In this document: piece by piece, positions 37,511 through 46,640 of the stretch
Numbering within the stretch: position 1 is the first letter of the stretch
Layout of the letters: the number at the start of each line of letters is the position of its first letter
NCBI RefSeq assembly: GCF_021631985.1
Contig: NZ_CP070225.1
Coordinates: forward strand, 2,232,001 to 2,296,000
Direction: 5' to 3'
Length of the DNA stretch: 64,000 bases
Origin: Sandaracinus amylolyticus
Lineage (GTDB): Bacteria; Myxococcota_A; Polyangia; Polyangiales; Sandaracinaceae
Program-made: the position numbers and the translations under genes
Notes under the pieces: generated by a model
Databases searched by the model: none
What the model saw: the letters and a program-made list of their open reading frames with translations, nothing else
Told to the model about the DNA's origin: nothing

Positions 37511-38512
37511 TCAGGGCGCGACCTGCGCCACCTGCGAGAGCGCCATGAGGCCGAGCATGCGGCGCAGCTCTTCGGTCGTGAGGTGCGTGCCGAGCGCGAG
37601 CTGCGTGCCCTGCACCGCGACGGTCGCCTCCTCGAGCGGCCGGTGCATCCCGATCGCGCGCACCATCATCTGCGACGCGTAGTACGCGCGCTGCTGATCG
37701 AGCCACGTCTGGGCTGCGCTCGCCTCGGCCTCGCTCGCGAACTGCGCATCGATCGCGATCACCGCGCGTCCGTCGGGGCCCTCGTCGACGAGCACGTTCG
37801 TGCGCTGGGGCGGCGTCGGATATCCCTCGCGCGCAGGGAGCGGCACGCCGACGAGCATCGTCGCGATCTCGCCCTCGCGCATCGACGTGAGCTGCGGCTC
37901 GAGCGCCTCTTCGCTGCCCTCGGGCCGACGCAGCGCGTGATCGCGCGCCACCGATGCGATGCGCTCGAGATCGTCGTCGGGCGCGAGCACGAGCTCGTGG
38001 GGCGCGGTGATCACGAGCGAGTAGGGCACCGTCGTGCGCTCCATCGGCCACGCGATCGCGGCGAAGCCACCCACGTCGCGCCACGCCGGCTGCGAGCCGC
38101 GATCGACGGCCATCGCGAGCAGCCGCTGCCGCACGTCCGCCTCGGTGTGCGGGTGCCGCAGCACGACCACGCGGCGATCGCTGTACACGGCATCGCCGCC
38201 GACCAGGATCGCGTCGAAGTCCTGCACCGGGTCGACGCCCGAGCTGCCGGCGAGGCGCTGCCACGTCGTCGTCGATCGGATCGCCGACGCGATGTCGAGC
38301 GCGAGCGGCGAGCGCCGCACGCGCGCCATGTCGAGCCGCGCGATGACCTTGGTGCCCGCGGGCAGGAAGCTCGGCGGCGGCCCGCTGGGCCCCCGCGCGA
38401 CCTCGGTCTCGCTCCCGCTCGTCGCTTCGTTCGCGGGCTCTTCGGCGGTGCTGCCGCAGCCGGCGAGGATCGCGAAGAGCACCAACGAAGCACGCAGAGT
38501 GGCTCGCGTCAT
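37511..38512 (-). CDS. Lipoprotein of unknown function, paralogue of the 10.8-kb protein
   Basis: The 333-residue product starts at an ATG at 38512 with signal peptide and lipobox ILAGC. A short Ser/Glu linker precedes the shared domain beginning FLPAGTKVIARLDMARVRRS and continuing through SGVDPVQDFDAILV. This matches residues after about 100 of the 10772-12040 product. That protein is instead anchored by a membrane helix, so the same domain is presented in two ways. No catalytic residues were recognised. Confidence 0.72.
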   Translation of the reverse strand: MTRATLRASLVLFAILAGCGSTAEEPANEATSGSETEVARGPSGPPPSFLPAGTKVIARLDMARVRRSPLALDIASAIRSTTTWQRLAGSSGVDPVQDFDAILVGGDAVYSDRRVVVLRHPHTEADVRQRLLAMAVDRGSQPAWRDVGGFAAIAWPMERTTVPYSLVITAPHELVLAPDDDLERIASVARDHALRRPEGSEEALEPQLTSMREGEIATMLVGVPLPAREGYPTPPQRTNVLVDEGPDGRAVIAIDAQFASEAEASAAQTWLDQQRAYYASQMMVRAIGMHRPLEEATVAVQGTQLALGTHLTTEELRRMLGLMALSQVAQVAP

Positions 38513-38627
38513 AGGCGCGCAGGCTAGCAGCCCACGTCGAGGCGAGCCGAGCGCACCTGCTCGTGTGAGCAGTTTCGACGGGGTCCGGACCGAGACCGAG
38601 GCCGAGGCCGACCTCCGGATCCGTCGT

Positions 38628-38978
38628 CTACCCGCCGCAGCGCTGACGCATCCGCCAGAGCATCGCGAGCACGCGGTCGAGATCGCGATCGATCTCCTCG
38701 CACACGCCCGCGTCGAGGTGCCGGTACAGGCACGCGAATCTCAGCGCGCGTCGCAGCTCGCTCGCGCTGCCGGCTGCGGTCTCGATGCGCAGTCGTCGAT
38801 TGCCGCGCGCGTTGTGTCGCTGCTCGCCGAGATTGAGCAGCAGACTTCCCGCCGCGCGCTCGACCTGATCGGCCAGCCATCGACTGCGCAGCTTCAGCCG
38901 CTCTGCATTCTCGCCCAGTCGAGCGACCGCGCGTTCGGCCACCACCTCGACGTCCAGCACACCTTCGTTCCCGCTCAT
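38628..38978 (-). CDS. Four-helix-bundle (S23/IVP family) protein
   Basis: The 116-residue protein is helical, with the family core AGSLLLNLGEQRHNARGNRR followed by a GSASELRRALRFA segment, matching four-helix-bundle proteins encoded in 23S rRNA intervening sequences and scattered in genomes. A strong AGGAGG lies 6 bases before the ATG at 38978. Immediately upstream is a long G/C hairpin (38999-39045). On both sides are GAGGCCGAG-type hexamer tracts in opposite orientation, but these are not clear terminal repeats. It is the second such gene in the window. Confidence 0.78.
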   Translation of the reverse strand: MSGNEGVLDVEVVAERAVARLGENAERLKLRSRWLADQVERAAGSLLLNLGEQRHNARGNRRLRIETAAGSASELRRALRFACLYRHLDAGVCEEIDRDLDRVLAMLWRMRQRCGG

Positions 38979-38998
38979 TCTCGCCCTCCTCGCTGGCG

Positions 38999-39045
38999 CT
39001 CTCCGGAGCACGCACCGCGAGGGCGAAGCCCGGTGCTCCGGAGAG
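38999..39045. repeat. Inverted repeat upstream of the four-helix-bundle gene
   Basis: Perfect 13-bp arms CTCTCCGGAGCAC and GTGCTCCGGAGAG flank a 21-base loop. An outer pair TCCTCGC/GCGAGGA extends the symmetry. On RNA it would form a hairpin in the leader of the four-helix-bundle gene, or it could be a terminator for the upstream side. Confidence 0.75.
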
Positions 39046-39185
39046 AGACGGCGAGGAGGAAAGGGTCCCAGTCGTGCGCTCTCTCCGAAGAACGCACGTT
39101 CCGCCGACGAAGCGCGCACCGCTCGTGACGCCCGTCGTTCGGCGGCGCGAGCGATGCGCGCCGGCGGCGCACTCGAGCGCTCGAA

Positions 39186-39239
39186 GGCCTCGGACTCGGA
39201 CTCGGCCTCGGACTCGGACTCGGACTCGGACTCGGCCTC
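39186..39239. repeat. GGCCTC/GGACTC hexamer array
   Basis: Nine consecutive hexamers run 39186-39239, a mix of GGCCTC and GGACTC. The array begins 2 bases beyond the stop of the transglutaminase gene (minus strand) and carries no ORF of its own. Confidence 0.85.
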
Positions 39240-39241
39240 GC

Positions 39242-40183
39242 CTATCCCGCCCGCCGCGGCGCAACTTCCTCCGCGCCGCGTCCCGGCAGCCGCCGCGCGC
39301 CCGACTCGTCGACGTCGCGCACGGCGCGCACCTGCACGTCGACCTCCATCCCGATCGCATCTCCCGGGAACCCGATCCAGGTCCCCGTGATCGGCGCGAG
39401 CGACGCCGGATCGCGCGCGACCGCGACCCGCACGAGGTGCGCGTTGCCCACGCGGCCGTGCGTCGGATCGAGCTCGATCCATCCCGCGCCCGGCAGGTAG
39501 ACCTGCACCCACGCGTGCGTCGCGCCGCCGCGCGGCGCGGGCTCCACGTCGCGGCTCGGATCGTAGAGGTACCCGCTCACGAAGCGCGCCGCGAGGCCCA
39601 GGCTGCGGCACGCCTCGATCACCAGCAGCGCGAAGTCGCGGCACGCGCCCACGCCTCGCGCGAGCGTCTCGAGCGGCATCTGCGTGCCCTCTTCGTCGCG
39701 CGGCTCCCAGCGCAGCTCGTCGTGGACCGCGCGCACCATGCCCTCGAGCAGCTCGAGCGCCGGTGTGTCGCCGCTCGTACGCACGAAGCGGCGCGCCCAC
39801 GCGTCCACGCAGCCCTGCGGATCGGGCGAGTGCCGCGTCATCGCGCGCTGGAGGTCCGGCGCTTCGATCGCCGAGTAGCTCACGGGGAGCTTCACCGATG
39901 CGCACGCGAGCTGCGCTGGCGACTCCTCGCCCGCGTGCTCGACCTCGAGCGTGCTCTCGATGACGAGCGTGCGCGCGCGCTGCGCGAACGTGGCGTGCGC
40001 GACGATGTTGCCGAGCGCGTCCTCGCCCCACCGCAGCGACGCGCCGGGGATCGCCTGGATGCTCGCGCGCAGCACGCGGAGATCGGGCCCCTCCTTGGGT
40101 CGCAGCAGCAGTCGGTGGGGCCCGAACGAGACCGCGCGCGCATAGCGGTACACCGTCCGGTGCTCGATCCTGAACCGCCTCAT
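39242..40183 (-). CDS. Transglutaminase-like cysteine protease-fold protein
   Basis: The 313-residue product has the N-terminal beta domain typical of bacterial transglutaminase-like proteins (RIEHRTVYRYARAVSFGPHR) and the core triad Cys in GVGACRDFALLVIEA, His in GGATHAWVQVYLPG and Asp in IELDPTHGRVGN. The start is the ATG at 40183. The function is probably peptide or amide cleavage or crosslinking; the substrate is unknown. No signal peptide is visible, so it is cytosolic unless secreted by another route. A hexamer array follows its stop. Confidence 0.88.
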   Translation of the reverse strand: MRRFRIEHRTVYRYARAVSFGPHRLLLRPKEGPDLRVLRASIQAIPGASLRWGEDALGNIVAHATFAQRARTLVIESTLEVEHAGEESPAQLACASVKLPVSYSAIEAPDLQRAMTRHSPDPQGCVDAWARRFVRTSGDTPALELLEGMVRAVHDELRWEPRDEEGTQMPLETLARGVGACRDFALLVIEACRSLGLAARFVSGYLYDPSRDVEPAPRGGATHAWVQVYLPGAGWIELDPTHGRVGNAHLVRVAVARDPASLAPITGTWIGFPGDAIGMEVDVQVRAVRDVDESGARRLPGRGAEEVAPRRAG

Positions 40184-40322
40184 CCGCCTCGTTCTCCGAG
40201 ACACGCGTCGTTCGCAGGTCGCGTGCCGCGCGCCTCGTGCGCCGTCGTGCCCCGTGAACGTGGAGAAGGTGGCATCCACCGTGCACCCACACGCGCGGCT
40301 CGAGGCAGCCGAGGAGCCCGTG

Positions 40323-40493
40323 ATGAAGGCCTGGATCGCCGTGTTCGTCGCCGCCGCGTTGATCGCCGCGTTCCTCGGGTTCGCGGGGATCGTCGAGGGC
40401 ATCGGCGCGCTCGCGGGGGCCCTCGTCGCCGGCTTCGTGGTGTTGACGATCATCGCGCTGCTCTCGCCGCCGCGGCCACGTCGAGAAGCGTGA
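40323..40493 (+). CDS. Small membrane protein, UPF0391/DUF1328-like
   Basis: The 56-residue product starts at an ATG at 40323 after a GAGGAG 7 bases upstream. Two hydrophobic helices (residues 2-19 and 28-46) are linked by a Gly-rich loop (FAGIVEGIGALAG), like UPF0391/DUF1328 proteins that are often induced under stress. The tail is basic. An upstream in-frame ATG at 40254 has no ribosome site and adds a non-hydrophobic tail. Confidence 0.7.
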   Translation: MKAWIAVFVAAALIAAFLGFAGIVEGIGALAGALVAGFVVLTIIALLSPPRPRREA

Positions 40494-40644
40494 CGGGGCG
40501 ATGTGCCTCGTCGCGGTGATGCGCGCGTGGCGGCGAGGAACATCGCCACGCGTGAACCGTGGCGACGCGACGACTCGGGCGAGACGACGAGACACGGACG
40601 GGAACCGAACGAATGAACGAACGACCGGCGAAGGAGGCACTGCT

Positions 40645-40974
40645 GTGAGGATCGACCTCGCTGACGACCCTGGAACCGACACCGTACGCCACGAGACTCC
40701 GGACCCCGCCGTCCTGCGTGCACTCGCGGCCGCGCTGCGATCGCTCAGCAAGGGCGGTCGTGAGAGCGTCTACGAGGTGGACGTGATCATGCGCTGCTCG
40801 CCGGTTCCGCCCTGGCGCATGCACGCAGCCTTCTGGTGGTGCGTCGATCGCGGATGGCTCACGCCCGCATCGCGCGAGCCCGACGCGTTCGTGGTCGCCC
40901 CCGGCGCGTGGAGCGCGCTCGAGAGCGGAGCGTTCCAGCGCGAGCCGTCGCCGATGTTCGTCGCGCAGGCGTGA
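40645..40974 (+). CDS. Small hypothetical protein
   Basis: The 109-residue product starts at a GTG at 40645, preceded by AAGGAGG with 7-base spacing. The first 25 residues are acidic, then comes a helix-rich part with AVLRALAAALRSLSKGGRES and a Trp-rich C-terminal region (PPWRMHAAFWWCVDRGWL). No family recognised. A terminator hairpin follows. Between 40494 and 40644 I see only the leader. Confidence 0.65.
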   Translation: MRIDLADDPGTDTVRHETPDPAVLRALAAALRSLSKGGRESVYEVDVIMRCSPVPPWRMHAAFWWCVDRGWLTPASREPDAFVVAPGAWSALESGAFQREPSPMFVAQA

Positions 40975-40990
40975 CGCGGCGCCGAATTGC

Positions 40991-41024
40991 GAAGAGGCCG
41001 GACGCGAACGCGCCCGGCCTCTTC
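40991..41024 (+). terminator. Terminator hairpin
   Basis: A perfect 11-bp stem pairs GAAGAGGCCGG with CCGGCCTCTTC around a 12-base loop, with mostly pyrimidine sequence after it. It lies between convergent genes (40974 stop and 41052 stop) and may serve both. Confidence 0.8.
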
Positions 41025-41051
41025 TGCATCTGCGTGTCGCGCGGCCCCTCC

Positions 41052-41510
41052 TCAGGGCAACATCCGCTTCAGCCGACTGATCACCGCATGCGTCCGCAGC
41101 TGCTCGGGCAGCAGATACTGCTCGACCAGGATCTTCCCCTCGCGCGAGAGCCCACCGAGATCGCGCTGGTAGTCGTTGCGCCCGTGGTCCTCGCCCTGCT
41201 CGAGCACCGCGATCGCCGCCTTCGGCCCGAACGCCTTCGCGCCGCCCTCGATCATCTTCACGAACGCGCCCCACGGGCCCGAGCTCTCCGCGGCGACGCC
41301 GCCGCGTCGCTGGATCTCCTCGCGCAGGCGCATCACGCGGTGCTCGTGCGAGCGCATGCAGTCGCGTAGCTCCGCCGCCTCGGGAAGGCTGCCCAGGCGA
41401 TCGATCACCTGCCGGTACGTCTCGACCGCGCTGATCTCACCGCGCAGGAACGAGTTCAGCTGATCGACCTCGCTCGTCGTCGTCGTGCGGGTCACCTGCA
41501 CGTTCTGCAT
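41052..41510 (-). CDS. DUF2383 (ferritin-like helical) protein
   Basis: The 152-residue protein is all-helical. Its first half (DQLNSFLRGEISAVETYRQVIDRL and a following HEHRVMRLREEIQRRGG segment) matches DUF2383/PA2169-type four-helix proteins. The pattern with E and H residues resembles ferritin-like folds, but no full di-iron set is certain. Such genes often sit beside stress genes. The start is the ATG at 41510. Confidence 0.78.
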   Translation of the reverse strand: MQNVQVTRTTTTSEVDQLNSFLRGEISAVETYRQVIDRLGSLPEAAELRDCMRSHEHRVMRLREEIQRRGGVAAESSGPWGAFVKMIEGGAKAFGPKAAIAVLEQGEDHGRNDYQRDLGGLSREGKILVEQYLLPEQLRTHAVISRLKRMLP

Positions 41511-41574
41511 CGCGTCCTCCTTCGCTTCTGACGTGTTTCGGCACGTCGCTGCGGTGCATCGCTCGTGCCCGCGA

Positions 41575-43749
41575 TCACGCGCTCGAGCGCGGGCGACAGA
41601 AGAGCTTCACCGAGCGGCCGACGAGCTTCGTCACCTCGCCCGGCGCGCGCCGCTCCTGCGCGCCGTCGTTCGTCGTGTCGAGCAGCAGCTCCCACGCGCG
41701 CTCGGTGCCGACGTCGGCGAGGTGGAAGTCGAGGTCCGCGGCGCTGCCGTTGAGCAGCAGCAGCAGATCGTCGTCGAGCTGCGGATCGCCGTTCTCGTCG
41801 ACCGCACCGACGCCTTCGCCCGCGAGGAACACCGCGAGGCTCGACGTGACCGGGTTCGCCCAGTCCTCGTCGCTCATCTGCGCGCCGTCGTGCCGGAAGA
41901 ACATGATGTCGTGCACGTCGGTGCCGCGGATGCGACGGCCTCGGAAGAAGTCCTCGCGACGCAGGTTCGGGTGCTCGCGCCGGATGCGCAGCACGCGCTG
42001 CGTGAACGCGAGCAGCGCGCGCCCCTCGTCGTCGAGGCTCCAGTCGATCCAGCTGATCTCGTTGTCCTGGCAGTACGCGTTGTTGTTGCCGCGCTGGGTG
42101 CGCGCGAGCTCGTCGCCCGCGACGAGCATCGGCGTGCCGCACGAGAACGCGAGCGTCGAGAGCAGGTTGCGCATCTGGCGCGCGCGCAGCGTCTTCACGT
42201 TCGCGTCGTCGGTGTCGCCCTCGACGCCGCAGTTCCACGAGCGCTCGTCGTCGTTGCCGTCGCGGTTGTCCTCGCCGTTCGCCTCGTTGTGCTTGTGGTT
42301 GTACGAGACGAGGTCGCGCAGCGTGAACCCGTCGTGCGCGGTCACGAAGTTGATCGACTGGTAGGGCGCGCGGCCGTTGCGCTGATAGAGGTCGCTCGAG
42401 CCCGTGAGCCGATATCCGAGCTCCGCCGCGATGCCGCCGTCGCCGCGCCAGAACGCGCGGATCGTGTCGCGGTACTTCCCGTTCCACTCGGCCCAGCGCA
42501 CCGGGAAGTGGCCCACCTGGTACCCGCCGGCGCCGACGTCCCAGGGCTCCGCGATGAGCTTCACCTGCGAGAGCACCGGGTCCTGGTGGATGATCGTGAA
42601 GAAGCTCGAGAGCTGATCGACCTCGTGCAGACCTCGCGCGAGCGCGCTCGCGAGATCGAAGCGGAAGCCGTCGACGTGCATCTCCTCCACCCAGTAGCGC
42701 AGCGAGTCCATCACGAGCTGCAGGGTCTGGGGATGACGCATGTTGAGCGTGTTCCCGGTGCCCGTGTAGTCGAAGTAGAAGCGCGGATCGTCGGGCACGA
42801 GCCGGTAGTACGTCGGGTTGTCGATGCCCTTGAACGACATCGTCGGCCCGAGGTGATTGCCCTCCGCGGTGTGGTTGTAGACGACGTCGAGGATCACCTC
42901 GATGCCGGCGCGGTGGAGCTGCTTCACCATCTCCTTGAACTGCCGCACCTCGGTCGCGAGGCCGTCGCCGGAGCGATAGCGGACGTCGGGCGCGAAGAAG
43001 TTGAGCGTGTTGTAGCCCCAGTAGTTGCGCAGCCCGCGATCGAGCAGGAACCCGTTGTCGGTGAACGCGTGCACCGGCATGAGCTCGACCGCGGTCACGC
43101 CGAGCTTCTGGTAGTGCTCGATCATCGCGGGGTGCGCGACGCCGAGGTACGTGCCGCGGACCGGCTCGGGGATCTCGGGATGGCGGAACGTGAGCCCCTT
43201 CACGTGCGCCTCGTAGATGACGGTCTGCGCGAACGCGGTGCGCAGCGGCGCGTCGCCTTCCCAGTCGTAGTGCGAGTCGCACACCACGCCGAGCGGCGCG
43301 CCGTTCGCCTCGCTCTGCGAGGGCACGAGATCGCGATCCTTGTGCAGCAGCTCGAACGCGAAGAGGCCCGCATCGCGCCGCTCGAGGCCGTCGATCGCGC
43401 GCGCGTAGGGATCGAGCACGCGCACCTTCGGGTTGAAGCGCAGCCCGCGCTTCGGATCGTAGGGGCCGTGCACGCGGAAGCCGTAGCGCTGGCAGGGATT
43501 CACGCCTTCGACGTACGCGTGCCAGACGAACGCGGTCTGGTAGCGCAGCGGCACGCGCGTCTCGCGTCCTTCGGGATCGACGAGGCAGAGCTCGACCGCC
43601 TCCGCGTTCTCCGAGTAGAGCGCGAAGTTGGTGCCTCGACCGTCGAACGTGGCGCCCAGCGGGTAGGGCGATCCGGGTCGCACGCGGCGCTGGGCGCCGG
43701 CCTGCGGAGGGGGCGAATAGACGACGTCTCCGGGGTCCTTCGCGATCAC
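41575..43749 (-). CDS. glgX: Glycogen debranching enzyme GlgX (GH13)
   Basis: GlgX hydrolyses alpha-1,6 branch points of limit dextrins. The protein is about 724 residues from the GTG at 43749, which has GGAG 8 bases upstream. The frame stays open to ATG 43833 and GTG 43845, which lack ribosome sites. Motifs: [20 protein letters not shown] at the CBM48 start, [11 protein letters not shown], the nucleophile Asp in [29 protein letters not shown] and [17 protein letters not shown]. The sense is glycogen or trehalose metabolism, in line with treY 5 kb away. No other glycogen genes adjoin. Confidence 0.93.
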   Translation of the reverse strand: MIAKDPGDVVYSPPPQAGAQRRVRPGSPYPLGATFDGRGTNFALYSENAEAVELCLVDPEGRETRVPLRYQTAFVWHAYVEGVNPCQRYGFRVHGPYDPKRGLRFNPKVRVLDPYARAIDGLERRDAGLFAFELLHKDRDLVPSQSEANGAPLGVVCDSHYDWEGDAPLRTAFAQTVIYEAHVKGLTFRHPEIPEPVRGTYLGVAHPAMIEHYQKLGVTAVELMPVHAFTDNGFLLDRGLRNYWGYNTLNFFAPDVRYRSGDGLATEVRQFKEMVKQLHRAGIEVILDVVYNHTAEGNHLGPTMSFKGIDNPTYYRLVPDDPRFYFDYTGTGNTLNMRHPQTLQLVMDSLRYWVEEMHVDGFRFDLASALARGLHEVDQLSSFFTIIHQDPVLSQVKLIAEPWDVGAGGYQVGHFPVRWAEWNGKYRDTIRAFWRGDGGIAAELGYRLTGSSDLYQRNGRAPYQSINFVTAHDGFTLRDLVSYNHKHNEANGEDNRDGNDDERSWNCGVEGDTDDANVKTLRARQMRNLLSTLAFSCGTPMLVAGDELARTQRGNNNAYCQDNEISWIDWSLDDEGRALLAFTQRVLRIRREHPNLRREDFFRGRRIRGTDVHDIMFFRHDGAQMSDEDWANPVTSSLAVFLAGEGVGAVDENGDPQLDDDLLLLLNGSAADLDFHLADVGTERAWELLLDTTNDGAQERRAPGEVTKLVGRSVKLFCRPRSSA

Positions 43750-43899
43750 GTGGTGAGCTCCATCCTGGGCCCCGCACGAAAGGGGGCCGAGGGCGGATTG
43801 CAGCGCTCGTGCCTCGCGAGAAACGAGCCACATGCGTGCTTTCACGCGTCACCGAGTGGGGCGCAGCGTCTCGATCGGAGGCGCAGTGCCTCGTACGCG

Positions 43900-44337
43900 T
43901 CATTCGCGCGGCGGCAGCGGCTCGACCGGGAGATCGGCGTCGTTCAAGAGCATCGACCCGACGTGTCGAGCGAGGACGCCGATCACGATATCGACCACCG
44001 CCTCGTTCACGTCCCACCGTAGGTCGCTCTCGGGGAGACGGCGCAGCTCGCTCCAGATCTCGCCGCCGAGCTCCCGGACACTCCTCGAGCGCGATGCCGC
44101 GCGAAGCGCTCGAAGCTCCGCGAGCAAACGCGGCAGGTCCTGACGCGCGTGGGCGATGAAGTCGTAGTCGGCCTCCGAAGCGCCCGACATCTCGATGTCC
44201 TCGCCCGCCGTGCGAACGATGCTCGAGCCCCCAAAGTGATCGCGTCCTTCGACGAACGCAGTCCACGGTCCGCCGGTCGCCGCTTCACAGCGGCGCTCGA
44301 TCTCGTCGAGCTCGGCGTCGGTCAGTGTCTCGCTCAT
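43900..44337 (-). CDS. Hypothetical protein, phage Ead/Ea22-like pattern
   Basis: The 145-residue product starts MSETLTDAELDEIERRCEAA, then GGPWTAFVEGRDHFGGSS and ADYDFIAHARQDLPRLLAEL. The spacing of these segments is typical of small proteins in phages and mobile islands with a TPGPW-like core. No function is known. The C-terminal half is acidic and unrecognised. A 150-bp gap to glgX holds no ORF of note. A neighbouring ligase gene lies 40 bp upstream on the same strand. Confidence 0.62.
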   Translation of the reverse strand: MSETLTDAELDEIERRCEAATGGPWTAFVEGRDHFGGSSIVRTAGEDIEMSGASEADYDFIAHARQDLPRLLAELRALRAASRSRSVRELGGEIWSELRRLPESDLRWDVNEAVVDIVIGVLARHVGSMLLNDADLPVEPLPPRE

Positions 44338-44377
44338 CGCGCATGAGTAGCGGACCGACGTGCGCCGGTCCCGTGGA

Positions 44378-45382
44378 TCAGCGACGACGCGCGCGGCCGG
44401 TCGTCGTGGTCGCGCGCTCTCTCCTCACGTCGCTCGCGCGCTTGTCCTCGCGCATCCCGAGGAACGCGGGGTGGCGCAGCTTTCCGTCGCGGGTCCACTC
44501 GGTGTAGCGGACCTCGGCGACGAGCTCGGGGCGGATCCACGTCGCGCCCTTCTCGCGCGGCGGATCGATCACCGGCGGTTCCTCCACGCGGAGCGGCACC
44601 ATGCGCTCGTAGAGATCCTCGAGCGTGTGGGTGTCGAACCCGGTCCCGACCTTGCCCGCGTAGCGCAGCGATCCATCGCGCTCGGGATCGACGGTGCCGA
44701 GCAGGAGCGATCCGAATCGCTGCCGCGCGCCCTTCGGCGGCGTGAAGCCGACGATCACGAGCTCCTCGCGCTGCTGGACCTTCACCTTCTGCCAGTCGAG
44801 CGATCGTCCCGCGAGGTACGGGCGATCGACGCGCTTCGCGATCAACCCCTCGAGCCCGAGCTTCGCCGCGGCGTCGAGGAACGACGCGCCGTCGCCGCGC
44901 ACGTGCTCGGCGCGCCGCACCATTCCTCGCGAGGTCTCGGGCAAGAGCCGCGCGAGCCGCTCCTTGCGCTCGATCAGCGGCAGCCGCCGCAGATCCTCGT
45001 CGCCCTCGAAGAGCAGATCGAACACGAAGTACACCAGCCCGTGCCGCCCGCCCTGCTGCAGCGCTTCGAAGTGCGTGCGCCCCGCCTCGTCGATCGCGCA
45101 GAGCTCGCCGTCGAGGATCGCGCGCTCGATCGGCAAGCGCGCGAGCGCCGCGCACACCGGCGCGAAGCGCTCGTTGAACGAGAGCCCGTTGCGCGAGACG
45201 AGCCGCACGTCGCCGTGATCGAGATAGGCGAGGGCGCGATAGCCGTCGAACTTGATCTCGTGCAGCCACGCGTCGCCCTCGGGCGGCTCGTCGACCAGCG
45301 TCGCGAGCTGCGCCTCGACCTCGGGCAGCGCACCGCGCTTGCTCGTCCGTCGCGGGGTCGTGCTCGAGAGCGCGCGCGGCAT
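44378..45382 (-). CDS. ligD: ATP-dependent DNA ligase, LigD ligase-domain type
   Basis: The 334-residue protein carries motif I with the adenylated Lys (HEIKFDGYR, K44), motif III VYFVFDLLF, motif IV LEGLIAKR and motif V DWQKVKV, followed by an OB-like domain with GFTPPKGARQRFGSLLLG. It lacks the LigD polymerase and 3'-phosphoesterase domains that most LigD proteins carry, so it is a stand-alone ligase. Ku begins 18 bp upstream on the same strand, so this is an NHEJ pair. Ku recruits the ligase to double-strand breaks. Confidence 0.92.
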   Translation of the reverse strand: MPRALSSTTPRRTSKRGALPEVEAQLATLVDEPPEGDAWLHEIKFDGYRALAYLDHGDVRLVSRNGLSFNERFAPVCAALARLPIERAILDGELCAIDEAGRTHFEALQQGGRHGLVYFVFDLLFEGDEDLRRLPLIERKERLARLLPETSRGMVRRAEHVRGDGASFLDAAAKLGLEGLIAKRVDRPYLAGRSLDWQKVKVQQREELVIVGFTPPKGARQRFGSLLLGTVDPERDGSLRYAGKVGTGFDTHTLEDLYERMVPLRVEEPPVIDPPREKGATWIRPELVAEVRYTEWTRDGKLRHPAFLGMREDKRASDVRRERATTTTGRARRR

Positions 45383-45399
45383 CGTTCTCCGCTACGGCC

Positions 45400-46356
45400 T
45401 CACGCCGCGCGTCCCTTCTTCTTGCCGGGCTTCTCGTCGCCGGTGCTCTCGAGGCTCTTGCGCAGCAGCGCGACGAGATCCGAGGCCTTCGCCGGCGCCT
45501 CGCGCTCGGTGGGATGGCGCACCTCGGTGACCTTCCCGCTGCGCGCCTTCTCCTCGATCATCTGCAGCACCGCTTCGCGGTAGTCGTCCTGGTAGCGCCC
45601 GGGGTCCCAGTCGCTGCTCATGCGCGTGACGAGCTCCTCGGCCATCTCGAGCTCGCGATCACCGACCTTCAGCGACGACAGATCCTCCTCGGGCAGGTCG
45701 AGCCCCTTCGGCGATCGCAGCTCGTGCGACCAGCGCAGGATCTCGAGCACGAGCGCGCGCTTGTGCGCGTAGACCATCGCGAGGTGCTGCCGCGTGCGGA
45801 TCACCACCTTGGCGATCGCGACCCGGTTCGTGCGCACCAGCGCTTCGCGGAAGAGCGCGTACGCGCGCTCGGCGCGCTTGAGCGGCGCGAGGTAGTACGG
45901 CTTGTCGAACCAGACCGGCTGGATCGCCTCGCGATCGACGAAGTCGACGATGTCGATCGTCTGCGTCGCCTCGACGTCTGCGGCCTGCAGGTCCTCGTCG
46001 GTGATGACGACGAACTCGCCCTTCTCGACCTCGTAGCCGCGGACGATGTGCTCCCACTCGACCTCTTCGCCGGTCGCCTTGTTCACGCGCTTGTAGCCGA
46101 TCGGATCGAGCGTGCGGTCGTCGAGCTGGTGGAAGCGCAGCTCCTGCGTCGCGCTCGCGGTGTGGAGGCTCACCGGGATCTGGAGCAGGCCGAACCCGAT
46201 CGAGCCGGTCCACAGCGCGCGCGGCACGCCCTTGGCGCCGCCCTCCGCGTGCTCCGCGTCGTCGTGCTTCTTCGCGGTCGCGGTGCGCGCCGCCTGCTTC
46301 GAGCTCGTGCGCTTGGTCTTCGTGGTGGTGCTGCTGCGGGTTCGTCGGGTCGCCAT
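45400..46356 (-). CDS. ku: Ku double-strand-break end-binding protein
   Basis: The 318-residue protein has a basic, Lys/Thr-rich N-terminal tail of about 40 residues, then the Ku core: LWTGSIGFGLLQIPVSLHTA, FHQLDDRTLDPIGYKRVNKA, DKPYYLAPLKRAERAYALF and an AIAKVVIRTRQHLAMV segment. A C-terminal Lys-rich tail ends PGKKKGRAA. Ku forms a homodimer ring on DNA ends for NHEJ. It is first of the Ku-LigD unit. The N-terminal tail is unusual and might bind DNA. Confidence 0.96.
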   Translation of the reverse strand: MATRRTRSSTTTKTKRTSSKQAARTATAKKHDDAEHAEGGAKGVPRALWTGSIGFGLLQIPVSLHTASATQELRFHQLDDRTLDPIGYKRVNKATGEEVEWEHIVRGYEVEKGEFVVITDEDLQAADVEATQTIDIVDFVDREAIQPVWFDKPYYLAPLKRAERAYALFREALVRTNRVAIAKVVIRTRQHLAMVYAHKRALVLEILRWSHELRSPKGLDLPEEDLSSLKVGDRELEMAEELVTRMSSDWDPGRYQDDYREAVLQMIEEKARSGKVTEVRHPTEREAPAKASDLVALLRKSLESTGDEKPGKKKGRAA

Positions 46357-46406
46357 GTGCTGACTCCGGGAAGCGGATTCGAAGGACGACGAAGCAAACT
46401 CCGCGA

Positions 46407-46622
46407 TCAGATGCCGCGCGGGGGCGGCTCGATCGTGGGCAGGCGGGGATCGCAGAGCGGATCGTCGAGGCGCGGCTGACTCGGCGAGGGGACGGGCGGA
46501 CCGGGATCACCGGGGTTCGGCGCGTCGGGATCGTTCTCCGGCGTGTGCGCGGGATCGACGGGCGCGGGCGGAGGAGGCTGGACGTCCGCGGCGCTCGCGT
46601 GCGGAGCTCTCGTGGTCTGCAT
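46407..46622 (-). CDS. Short Pro-rich hypothetical protein
   Basis: The product is about 71 residues from the ATG at 46622; a TTG at 46640 is an alternative. Nearly half is Pro, Asp and Ala, with PPPPAPVDPAHTPENDP and PSQPRLDDPLCDPRLP stretches. No signal peptide or domain is visible. It sits between ku and the topoisomerase gene on the same strand. It could be spurious, but codon bias matches the neighbours. Confidence 0.4.
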   Translation of the reverse strand: MQTTRAPHASAADVQPPPPAPVDPAHTPENDPDAPNPGDPGPPVPSPSQPRLDDPLCDPRLPTIEPPPRGI

Positions 46623-46640
46623 GACCTCGCGGATTCGCAA

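Noticed and set aside
38581-39240. Second IVS-like element with terminal repeats
   Set aside because: The flanking tracts are low-complexity hexamers that match only loosely; there are no long near-identical arms as at 57760. Kept only as a possible relative.
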